Position numbers and translations under genes: made by a program. A stretch of DNA of 64,000 bases from Cellulophaga sp. HaHaR_3_176 (GTDB taxonomy: Bacteria > Bacteroidota > Bacteroidia > Flavobacteriales > Flavobacteriaceae): positions 1,941,001 through 2,005,000 of the forward strand of contig NZ_CP058990.1 of NCBI RefSeq assembly GCF_019021925.1. The letters run 5' to 3'. Position 1 is the first letter of the stretch, and each line of letters starts with the position of its first letter. Of this stretch, positions 7,839 through 15,152 are shown piece by piece. Below the pieces are notes generated by a model. It searched no databases, was not told the origin of the DNA, and saw only the letters and a program-made list of their open reading frames with translations.

Positions 7839-8030
7839 CACTGTGTATATAACATAGCTAATTAAGTGCTAAACCGAAAGTTCTGTGCATATTAACAAAG
7901 TCCGCTAAATATAAAATTTGGCGTTTATAATAAAAAAGATAAAAGCAAAATATTTATATTTAGCTAAGTAATAAACCGAAACGATAGTGCTTATCACCTG
8001 CCCTACGATTTTTTATACTTAACGTTACCT
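7833..8030 (+). repeat. attC-like cassette repeat 6 (type A)
   Basis: The left core is CGCTAAC (7833-7839) and the right core is GTTACCT (8024-8030). Length is 198 bp. The inner arm CTGTGTATATAACATAGC pairs partly with the region before the right core. The core block CGAAACGATAGTGCTTATCA is almost identical to that of repeat 2. Confidence 0.7.
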
Positions 8031-8063
8031 GCAAGCTCAAAAAAAGAAAATTCCACAAAATGA

Positions 8064-8297
8064 ATGATTGAAAAGAAAAAAATATTAACAATATCTGGTA
8101 GTATTAGCCGAAATTCAGCAAACCTTTACACCCTAAAAATAATAGCCGAATTAGGACAATCTAGTTCTGATTTAAATATACTAGATGATTTAAACGAACT
8201 GCCACATTTTAAAACTAAACTGACCGAAAAAAAATGTACCTGAAAAAATTGTGAAATTTCGTAATGGAATTGCCAATGCGGACGGAATTATAATATG
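8064..8297 (+). pseudogene. NADPH-dependent FMN reductase fragment, frameshifted and truncated
   Basis: From ATG 8064 the frame encodes a flavodoxin-like start (KKILTISGSISRNSANLYTL) as in NADPH-FMN reductases, and stops at 8243. The match continues in another frame from about 8236 (VPEKIVKFRNGIANADGIII, then CT). The A-run at 8226-8234 is the probable frameshift. The following PEY...FGVPxALKNALDW part of the family is missing, because the sequence runs into an IS110 remnant at 8298. It starts with the cassette border GTTACCTGC (8024-8032); no matching right border is found. It is a dead cassette. Confidence 0.75.
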
Positions 8298-8341
8298 TAC
8301 ACTTCTATATTCACCATCATATAACAACCCTGATTTAGCTT
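8298..8341 (-). mobile_element. Remnant of an IS110-family transposase 3' end
   Basis: These 44 bp align with 4904-4946 of the intact element: both have TACACTTCTATAT and CAACCCTGATTTAGCT. On the minus strand they encode KSGLLYDGEYRSV, against KSGLIYNDGYRSV in the complete transposase. The differences show a related but distinct element. The junction falls inside the FMN reductase gene. Confidence 0.7.
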
Positions 8342-8390
8342 TTAAGACAGAAGAAATGCCTGGGAGGTTAGAATTTCTATACTCTTAACT

Positions 8391-8526
8391 ATGATTCTTG
8401 CTAGCTTAAAAAGCATACAAGAACGCTTAGAAAATCCTTTTTATTCAAATTGATGAAGATGATATTAAGTTTAACGTTGACAAGTTTATAGAACGTTTAA
8501 ACTACAAACTCGCCTACAACAACTAA
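8391..8526 (+). pseudogene. C-terminal fragment of an unidentified gene with a frameshift
   Basis: Two overlapping frames together read as one C-terminal tail: MILASLKSIQERLENPF, then IDEDDIKFNVDKFIERLNYK and a few more residues, with a frame change near 8445 in a T-rich run. The ENPF...DEDDI pattern recalls the tail of bestrophin-like channel proteins, but this is only an impression. No start or body of the gene is present. It probably arrived with, or was left by, the IS rearrangement just upstream. Confidence 0.4.
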
Positions 8527-8529
8527 AAA

Positions 8530-9573
8530 CTAGTCATTATCTTGCATAACACTTGCCAAGTAACTAGCATCTTTAGACACACCACCTAAAGTAGCAGAAC
8601 CACGTGTAAACATCCAAGGTAAGCCAATAAAAAACAAGCCTGTAATATTACTAACGCCTCTGTAATTTTTAGGGTAGCTATCTGCATCTAGTTCTAAACC
8701 TTCAATCCACTTAAAATTGGGTCTGTAGCCTGTTGCCCATACAATGTTTTTAATACTAGAAACTTTTTTGGTTTCAAAAATAACCTCGTTTTGCAAGGCA
8801 TCTTTTGTTCTACCAACCGATATTACATTTTTTCTAGAAAGAATTTCTTTAACATCTGTACCAATAACTGGTTGGGTAGATGAGTTTATTTTTTTCCCGA
8901 TCCAACTATACTTGCTGTAGCTTAAAAACCCCACCAATGTAAACCACCACCAAATTGTTTTACCCAAAAAATGTTGTGGTATAGATTTTACTGTAGTATC
9001 ACCAGAAAAATAAACTGTTCTAGAAGCATCTTTAGAGATCTCGTTTAGTATTTGGTATCCAGAATCTCCACCACCGACAACTAAAGCGTCACCGTTTTGC
9101 AATTGATGTACACCTTTGTAGTAGTTGCTATGCATTTGTAATACGTTGTCTGCTATTTTTGTATTGCAAGGCGGCGTATATGGTGTATGAAAAGGCCCTG
9201 TGGCAATAACTACATTCTTAGCCTCTAACTCGCCATCTTTATGGGTAATAAAAAAACCTTTTTCTGTTTTGCGTACCGCAGTAACCAATGTGTTTAACTG
9301 TATCGGTATAGCAAACTCTTTTACATATAATTTAAAGTAATTGGCAACCTCTACTTTGGTTGGGTAATGGCCTTTGGCCGCATTAAATTTTAAACCTGGT
9401 AAGTGATTATATTGGGTTGGTGTAAATAATTTTAAAGAATCCCATCTATTTAACCAAGAAGCGCCAATTTCTTGCTCGCCGTCTAGCACAATAAACTTTT
9501 TTTTCATCATTTTTAAATGGTACGCCATAGCTAACCCAGCTTGTGCACCACCAATTACTACATAATCTAACAT
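8530..9573 (-). CDS. Flavin-containing monooxygenase-like FAD/NAD(P)-binding protein
   Basis: This is a 347-residue flavoprotein. The FAD-binding motif GGAQAG is near the N-terminus (about residues 8-13), the NADPH-binding motif GGGDSG is near residue 167, and a WATGYRPNF motif is near residue 280. It belongs to the CzcO/FMO-like group often labelled as potassium-transport flavoproteins. The likely reaction is an NADPH-dependent oxygenation of an unknown substrate. It stands alone and faces the cassette array tail to tail. Confidence 0.85.
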   Translation of the reverse strand: MLDYVVIGGAQAGLAMAYHLKMMKKKFIVLDGEQEIGASWLNRWDSLKLFTPTQYNHLPGLKFNAAKGHYPTKVEVANYFKLYVKEFAIPIQLNTLVTAVRKTEKGFFITHKDGELEAKNVVIATGPFHTPYTPPCNTKIADNVLQMHSNYYKGVHQLQNGDALVVGGGDSGYQILNEISKDASRTVYFSGDTTVKSIPQHFLGKTIWWWFTLVGFLSYSKYSWIGKKINSSTQPVIGTDVKEILSRKNVISVGRTKDALQNEVIFETKKVSSIKNIVWATGYRPNFKWIEGLELDADSYPKNYRGVSNITGLFFIGLPWMFTRGSATLGGVSKDASYLASVMQDND

Positions 9574-9832
9574 TTAAGCTCTTTATAATTTCATGTAAAA
9601 GTAGAAACAAATACAGGACTAGTTTATAGATCTGTGTATAATTTTAATTAGTGTAAAAATACATTTACTATTCTAAGCTGATAAATTCAAAAAAAGTAGG
9701 GTTCTACAAGTATATAAGACCTTTAAAATTTAAATATAAGCTGAATATAGATTGATTTTTTAAATTGTTTTTAGCGTTTTTAAGAAATATTACAAATTTT
9801 GATAAATTAGATTTAATTAGTATATTGTATTT

Positions 9833-9955
9833 ATGATTTTAGAAAAAATAAAGAAACTTATATTAAAGGCTAGAACTAATTCTGGAGCATTTCAATTTGC
9901 TTTTATTTTAGTAGGTTTCATAATCTATTTTATAGTTTCTTTATTGATATTATAA
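9833..9955 (+). CDS. Possible 40-residue membrane peptide
   Basis: A short frame from ATG 9833 encodes a basic start (ILEKIKKLILKARTNSGAF) and one strong transmembrane segment (FAFILVGFIIYFIVSLLIL) ending at a TAA. It lies in the 574-bp gap between 9574 and 10147, in which nothing else is evident. The positive-inside layout is protein-like, but the region is AT-rich and chance is possible. Confidence 0.35.
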   Translation: MILEKIKKLILKARTNSGAFQFAFILVGFIIYFIVSLLIL

Positions 9956-10147
9956 CTCTATTCTTCATAATTATCATCTTTTCACATATCAATTGAGTCT
10001 TTGAATATTGAGCTAATATATTAAAAATCACTTCAATAAAAATTTAAACAATAAGAGCCTTCTTTCTGCCTAGATAAAAAAGAAGTAGCTAAAGAGCTAG
10101 ATATAGCAAGCAACTACTAAAGTTAAGGTTGTTTATATTTATAAAGA

Positions 10148-10549
10148 ATGAAAATCATAGCATTTATAATAGCAACGTTTATTGTATTTTCAAGTCTTAT
10201 CTTTTTAAGATATCGGATCGTTTATACTAAAAAAATTAGTGGTGAATCTGAATTGAAGTATAAAATGATTGATATAGGAAAGAATGACTTTTTAAGATAT
10301 TCGTTTGAATCTATGTTTAGAAAAAAAAGAGTATACTTAAAAAACAAACTAGAAAATATTGAATGGATTTATATTGGAGAAAAAGATTTCAATACTCTTT
10401 ATCCTGAAAGTCCTTTAAAAATGAAAGAGAAAAATTATACTATAAAATTCAAATTTGAAACAAAATATTTAGTTTTCGGTGGTACTGCTTTTACTAAAAT
10501 CACTTCTTTTGAAAAAATAGATCATAGTCCTGAAGTGGTTAAATCTTAA
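10148..10549 (+). CDS. Hypothetical membrane-anchored protein
   Basis: This is a 133-residue protein with one N-terminal membrane segment (KIIAFIIATFIVFSSLIFL) followed by a charged, mainly beta-strand-like soluble part. No family is recognised. It is one of three small membrane-protein genes in a row (10148, 10697, 11290), each separated by more than 140 bp, so they are probably not one operon. Confidence 0.6.
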   Translation: MKIIAFIIATFIVFSSLIFLRYRIVYTKKISGESELKYKMIDIGKNDFLRYSFESMFRKKRVYLKNKLENIEWIYIGEKDFNTLYPESPLKMKEKNYTIKFKFETKYLVFGGTAFTKITSFEKIDHSPEVVKS

Positions 10550-10696
10550 AAAATTCACTATAAAAAATATTTAAACTCAAGTTTTACGTAATTTTAAAGA
10601 GTTTGCTAAATTTTTGATATAGCTTTAAAATAAAAAAGTTAGCGCTATTAAAACACATTATACTTCACATATTAAACATAGGCCTCAATTACAAAA

Positions 10697-11134
10697 ATGA
10701 AGTTAATATTATCTGTAATTTTAATTAGTATATTTTCTGGGCTTGCCATAGTTCACTTTTATTGGGCTAGTGGTGGTCAATTTGGGTTTACCACTACGTT
10801 ACCTGCAAATGAACAAGGAGTTGTAATACTTAACCCAACACCGATTGACAGTATATTAGTCGGCATAGGCTTGTCTTTATTTGGCCTATTCTACTTTTTC
10901 GTATTAAAATCATATAAAAATAAATTTCTAATATTTGTTAAAAATGTTGGCCTTTGGGTTATCCCTACAATTTTCACTTTGAGAGCTTTGGGTGATTTTA
11001 AATATGTTGGCTTTTTTAAACAGATTAAATCGACTGAATTTGCCAATTTAGATACAATATTTTACTCACCACTATGCATGTTAGTGGCTCTAATTGGATT
11101 TAGTATAATAAAAATAAAAAATACTCATAATTAA
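10697..11134 (+). CDS. DUF3995 family membrane protein
   Basis: This is a 145-residue protein with four predicted membrane segments. The motif HFYWASGGQFGFTTTLP after the first helix is the characteristic start of DUF3995 proteins. The third helix shows FTLRALGDFKYVGFF. The function is unknown. Length and topology fit the family. Confidence 0.75.
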   Translation: MKLILSVILISIFSGLAIVHFYWASGGQFGFTTTLPANEQGVVILNPTPIDSILVGIGLSLFGLFYFFVLKSYKNKFLIFVKNVGLWVIPTIFTLRALGDFKYVGFFKQIKSTEFANLDTIFYSPLCMLVALIGFSIIKIKNTHN

Positions 11135-11289
11135 TGTCATAAATAAAAGAATGAAAAAAATAAGCATAAATAATTGCTTAGCTTTAGCCTAATGGTAAGT
11201 TCGTTCAGAATTTTCTCTGAATTATTTCATTTTTACTAAATTATATACATGAGTACTTTTCCTGAAATTTTCAAACCATATCAGCTTAA

Positions 11290-11697
11290 ATGACAAAAAA
11301 ATATTTATTGAATATTTGGTTGAAAACATTCATAACGAGTACAATTTCAACTTTTATATTAGTCCACTTAATTGAAGTAAATCGAGATATTGATTTTAGG
11401 TGTTATATGCCCTATTTTACAGAACTAATATGTACTATTATTTCTATTATTTTATCATTCAGTTTTTTAACATTATTATTTAATTTGAATGAAAGAATAG
11501 TTCAAAACAAAAATCTGAATTTGCTTTCTTTTTTCCTTGTTCCAGCAGTTTTTGTTCTAACAATCACATTTATATTTTTATATCAAAATAGTAGTGACAT
11601 AAAATATTTATTTGCTATAATATTTCCTTTTTTAACAGCTATCTGTTTTTCCTATTATAATTTCAGAAAGCTTATGAACGAAAAAAATAAGAACTAA
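11290..11697 (+). CDS. Hypothetical four-helix membrane protein
   Basis: This is a 135-residue protein with four hydrophobic segments (about residues 12-30, 42-64, 79-98 and 104-122), with basic ends (MTKKY at the start, MNEKNKN at the end). No motif or family is recognised. It has its own ATG with no close upstream gene, and is convergent with the methyltransferase gene at 11756. Confidence 0.6.
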   Translation: MTKKYLLNIWLKTFITSTISTFILVHLIEVNRDIDFRCYMPYFTELICTIISIILSFSFLTLLFNLNERIVQNKNLNLLSFFLVPAVFVLTITFIFLYQNSSDIKYLFAIIFPFLTAICFSYYNFRKLMNEKNKN

Positions 11698-11755
11698 AAC
11701 TGTTATTATACATCAAAAAAGAATAGATATAAACATTAATATATAGTTTCTATCT

Positions 11756-12397
11756 CTAATTTTTATCTTCTAGCATTGGCACAAATCTAAAAGAACCAAA
11801 CTCTTTTTTCTCGAATTCTTTTTCAGATGTACGCGTAAATAAAGTCATTATTTGCTCATCAAGACCTACAGGTATTACAAGCTTACCTCCTATTTTTAAC
11901 TGAGCCAATAAAGGATTAGGAACAAAAGGTGCCCCAGCAGTAACAATTATACTATCAAAAGGCGCTTCAGTTGGTAAGCCTTTATATCCATCACCAAAAA
12001 TAGTTTTTTTAGGCCTATATCCCATTTTAGTAAAAAACCTGCTTGTTTTTTTAAACAATTCTTGCTGTCTCTCTATAGTATATACCTTTGCTCTTAAATG
12101 TAATAAAACAGCGGTTTGGTACCCACTCCCCGTGCCTATTTCTAGTACTTTATGATCTGGTTCCACTTCTAAAAGTTCCGATTGAAAAGCTACCGTAAAT
12201 GGCTGTGAAATAGTTTGTTCCGCTCCAATAGGGAAAGCCTTGTCTTGATAGGCGTGATCCTCAAAACTACTATCTAAAAATAAATGCCGAGGTATTGTTT
12301 TAATTGCTTCTAAAACTTTAGTACTCACAATGCCTTTATCAGCTAATATATTAGCTAATTTGTTACGCATTCCTTTATGCTTGAGGGTATCTTTCAA
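11756..12397 (-). CDS. pcm: Protein-L-isoaspartate O-methyltransferase
   Basis: This is a 213-residue SAM methyltransferase that repairs isoaspartyl residues in aged proteins. It shows the family start (DTLKHKGMRNKLANIL), the substrate loop with GAEQTISQPF, motif I LEIGTGSGYQTAVLLHL, and a late IIVTAGAPFVPNPLLAQL. The reading starts at TTG 12397, supported by the conserved residues before the first ATG at 12370. Divergent from the oxidoreductase gene at 12515, with a 117-bp shared upstream region. Confidence 0.92.
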   Translation of the reverse strand: MKDTLKHKGMRNKLANILADKGIVSTKVLEAIKTIPRHLFLDSSFEDHAYQDKAFPIGAEQTISQPFTVAFQSELLEVEPDHKVLEIGTGSGYQTAVLLHLRAKVYTIERQQELFKKTSRFFTKMGYRPKKTIFGDGYKGLPTEAPFDSIIVTAGAPFVPNPLLAQLKIGGKLVIPVGLDEQIMTLFTRTSEKEFEKKEFGSFRFVPMLEDKN

Positions 12398-12514
12398 TTT
12401 GGTTTTGGTTTGAATGGCTAAGTTAAAGAACAGAATTGCAATTCGAAAAAAAACTTTTGAACCACTACCTTAATTTACTTGTAAAGTATCCTTATTTTTG
12501 AAAAAATATTTTTT

Positions 12515-13474
12515 ATGCTGAAGGTTGGAGTTCTTGGTGCTGGGCACCTTGGAAAAATACACTTAAGATTATTAAATCAATCTGAAAAATACACTTTAAT
12601 TGGGTTTTACGACCCAGATGCTATCAATGGCAAAAAAGTAGCTGATGAGTTTGGTTACACTTATTTTGATAACATCAATACATTGATTGATGCTGTAGAT
12701 GTAGTAGATATTGTTACTCCTACGCTTTCTCATTTTGATTGTGCTAAGAAAGCTATTGAAAAAAGGAAACATATTTTTATTGAAAAACCTATCACAAATA
12801 CAATTGAAGAAGCTGAAGAATTGCTTTTTCTAGAAAAAAAATACAATATAAAAGGGCAGGTTGGTCACGTAGAGCGCTTTAACCCTGCTTTTGCAGCTGT
12901 AAAAGACAATATAAAAAACCCAATGTTTATTGAAACACATAGGTTGGCTGAGTTTAACCCAAGAGGTACTGATGTGCCTGTGGTGTTAGATTTAATGATA
13001 CATGATATTGATGCTATTTTAAGTGTTGTTGATTCTAAAGTAAAAAATATAAATGCTAGCGGTGTATCAGTAATTAGTAATTCTCCTGATATTGCAAATG
13101 CTAGAATCGAATTTGAAAATGGTTGCGTGGCTAATTTAACAGCTAGTCGAATTTCATTAAAAAACATGCGTAAATCTCGATTTTTTCAGAAAGATGCCTA
13201 TATATCGGTAGACTTTTTAGAGAAAAAAGTTGAGGTTGTAAAAATGAAAGATGCTCCTGAAAATCCTGGAGATTTTGATATGATTTTGCAAAATGCTGAA
13301 GGCGTTAAAAAACAAATCTATTTCGAAAACCCTGAAATTGATAACAACAATGCTATTTTAGATGAGCTAGAAACGTTTGCTGATGCTATTGAAAATAACA
13401 CGACACCAATTGTTAGCTTAGAACAAGGTACCAATGCGCTACGTGTAGCTTTACAAATTATCGCATCTTTTTAA
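12515..13474 (+). CDS. Gfo/Idh/MocA-family oxidoreductase
   Basis: This is a 319-residue NAD(P)-dependent oxidoreductase. The Rossmann motif GVLGAGHLGKIH is at the start, the family signature EKPITNTIEEAEEL is at about residue 92, and LDLMIHDIDAIL carries the histidine and aspartate typical of the active site. The substrate is unknown, probably a sugar or cyclitol. It is 9 bp upstream of the hydroxyacyl-CoA dehydrogenase gene, so likely the first gene of a three-gene operon. A TATTTTTG promoter-like element lies at 12493-12500. Confidence 0.9.
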   Translation: MLKVGVLGAGHLGKIHLRLLNQSEKYTLIGFYDPDAINGKKVADEFGYTYFDNINTLIDAVDVVDIVTPTLSHFDCAKKAIEKRKHIFIEKPITNTIEEAEELLFLEKKYNIKGQVGHVERFNPAFAAVKDNIKNPMFIETHRLAEFNPRGTDVPVVLDLMIHDIDAILSVVDSKVKNINASGVSVISNSPDIANARIEFENGCVANLTASRISLKNMRKSRFFQKDAYISVDFLEKKVEVVKMKDAPENPGDFDMILQNAEGVKKQIYFENPEIDNNNAILDELETFADAIENNTTPIVSLEQGTNALRVALQIIASF

Positions 13475-13483
13475 ATAGAAACT

Positions 13484-14374
13484 ATGAAAAACATTGCAGT
13501 TATAGGTGCAGGCACAATGGGTAATGGTATTGCTCATGTTTTTGCTCAGAATGGGTTTAAAGTAAATTTAATCGATATTTCACCTGAATCGTTAGAAAAA
13601 GGTATAGCTAACATTACTACTAATTTAGATAGAATGATTGCTAAAGAAAAAATATCTGAAGCTGATAAAACTGCTACTTTAAATAATATCAGCACATTTA
13701 CAAGCCTACCTGAAGGTGCTAAAAATAGAGACCTAGTAGTTGAAGCTGCTACAGAAAATATAGATTTAAAGTTAAAAATTTTCAAAAACCTAGATGAAAT
13801 TTGTGACGTTAAAACAGTTTTAGCAACCAATACATCTTCTATTTCTATAACGCATATTGCATCGGTAACTAACAGACCAGAAAAAGTAATAGGAATGCAT
13901 TTTATGAACCCTGTTCCGATTATGAAACTGGTAGAAATCATTAGAGGCTATATCACTTCAGACGAAGTTACTGAGCAAATTATGAATCTTTCACAACAGT
14001 TAGGTAAAACACCTACTGAAGTTAATGATTACCCTGGTTTTGTGGCTAACCGCATATTAATGCCAATGATTAACGAAGCTATCGAAACACTTTATAATGG
14101 CGTTGCTGGTGTAAGTGAAATTGATACTGTAATGAAATTAGGTATGGCACACCCAATGGGTCCTTTACAATTGGCCGATTTTATTGGTTTAGATGTTTGC
14201 CTATCTATTTTAAATGTAATGCACGACGGGTTTAAAAACCCTAAATATGCACCTTGTCCCCTTTTAGTAAATATGGTTATGGCTAAAAAGCTAGGCGTAA
14301 AGTCTGGCGAAGGTTTTTATGATTATTCTGAATCAAGAAAAGCTGAAAAGGTTGCGAAAAGTTTTTCTAAATAA
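13484..14374 (+). CDS. 3-hydroxybutyryl-CoA (3-hydroxyacyl-CoA) dehydrogenase
   Basis: This is a 296-residue NAD-dependent enzyme. It has GAGTMGNGIAHVFAQNG for NAD binding, the catalytic histidine region MHFMNPVPIMKLVEIIRG, and PGFVANRILMPMINEA at the start of the C-terminal helical domain. It oxidises L-3-hydroxyacyl-CoA in fatty acid or butanoate metabolism. Length is typical of the single-function bacterial enzyme. It sits between an oxidoreductase and yggS with short gaps (9 and 14 bp). Confidence 0.92.
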   Translation: MKNIAVIGAGTMGNGIAHVFAQNGFKVNLIDISPESLEKGIANITTNLDRMIAKEKISEADKTATLNNISTFTSLPEGAKNRDLVVEAATENIDLKLKIFKNLDEICDVKTVLATNTSSISITHIASVTNRPEKVIGMHFMNPVPIMKLVEIIRGYITSDEVTEQIMNLSQQLGKTPTEVNDYPGFVANRILMPMINEAIETLYNGVAGVSEIDTVMKLGMAHPMGPLQLADFIGLDVCLSILNVMHDGFKNPKYAPCPLLVNMVMAKKLGVKSGEGFYDYSESRKAEKVAKSFSK

Positions 14375-14388
14375 TTAAAAAATATCAA

Positions 14389-15039
14389 ATGTCTATTGCC
14401 GACAATCTAAATAAAATAAAAGCTACTATACCTGATACTGTTACTTTAGTTGCTGTTTCTAAAACGAAACCAAATAACTATTTAACAGAAGCTTATAATG
14501 CTGGTCAGCGTATTTTTGGTGAAAACAAAATACAGGAAATGACCCAGAAATGGGAAGATTTACCAAAAGATATCGAATGGCATATGATTGGTCATGTGCA
14601 AACGAATAAGGTCAAATATATGGCCGAATATGTATATTTAGTTCATGGCGTAGATAGTTTTAAACTGTTAAAAGAGATAAATAAACAAGCTAAAAAACAC
14701 GACAGAACTATAAAATGTTTACTACAAATACACATTGCTGAAGAAGACACCAAATTTGGACTTGACGAAAGAGAGCTTTTTGAAATTTTAAATTCTGATA
14801 CATTCAATAGTTTAAAAAATATTGAAATAACAGGACTAATGGGTATGGCTACTTTTACAGACCAAACAGACCAAGTTCGAAGAGAGTTTAAAGTTTTAAA
14901 ATCGTTATTTGATAAAACAAAAGAAAAATTACCAAATAGCAATACACTATCAATGGGTATGAGCGGCGATTATAAGCTTGCAATCGAAGAAGGTAGTACT
15001 ATGGTAAGAATTGGGAGTAGTATTTTTGGTAGTAGATAA
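14389..15039 (+). CDS. YggS/PROSC family pyridoxal phosphate homeostasis protein
   Basis: This is a 216-residue PLP-binding protein of the alanine-racemase-like fold without racemase partner domain. It has VAVSKTKPNNYLTEAYNAG with the PLP lysine, FGENKIQEM, HMIGHVQTNK, and the C-terminal phosphate-binding SMGMSGDYKLAIEEGSTMVR. It regulates cellular PLP levels. It is last in the operon starting at 12515. Confidence 0.93.
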   Translation: MSIADNLNKIKATIPDTVTLVAVSKTKPNNYLTEAYNAGQRIFGENKIQEMTQKWEDLPKDIEWHMIGHVQTNKVKYMAEYVYLVHGVDSFKLLKEINKQAKKHDRTIKCLLQIHIAEEDTKFGLDERELFEILNSDTFNSLKNIEITGLMGMATFTDQTDQVRREFKVLKSLFDKTKEKLPNSNTLSMGMSGDYKLAIEEGSTMVRIGSSIFGSR

Positions 15040-15152
15040 AAATAGTACTTAGGTTTTTTATTTGTTACATTTGAAATACTACCTTAAAAAAAATTAATAA
15101 AACATTATCCGATAGGTTAAAAACGGGTAAATTAGAACCCTGAACTATATAC

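Noticed and set aside
1227..8030. Repeats as a CRISPR array or REP elements
   Set aside because: The units are nearly 200 bp long, each separates whole genes, and borders are gene-specific and complementary, which fits cassettes and not CRISPR or REP.
13546..13941. Minus-strand frames opposite 12515-15039, 18785-20119, 55050-55700 and similar
   Set aside because: Antisense shadows of well-supported genes in AT-rich DNA, with no family features.
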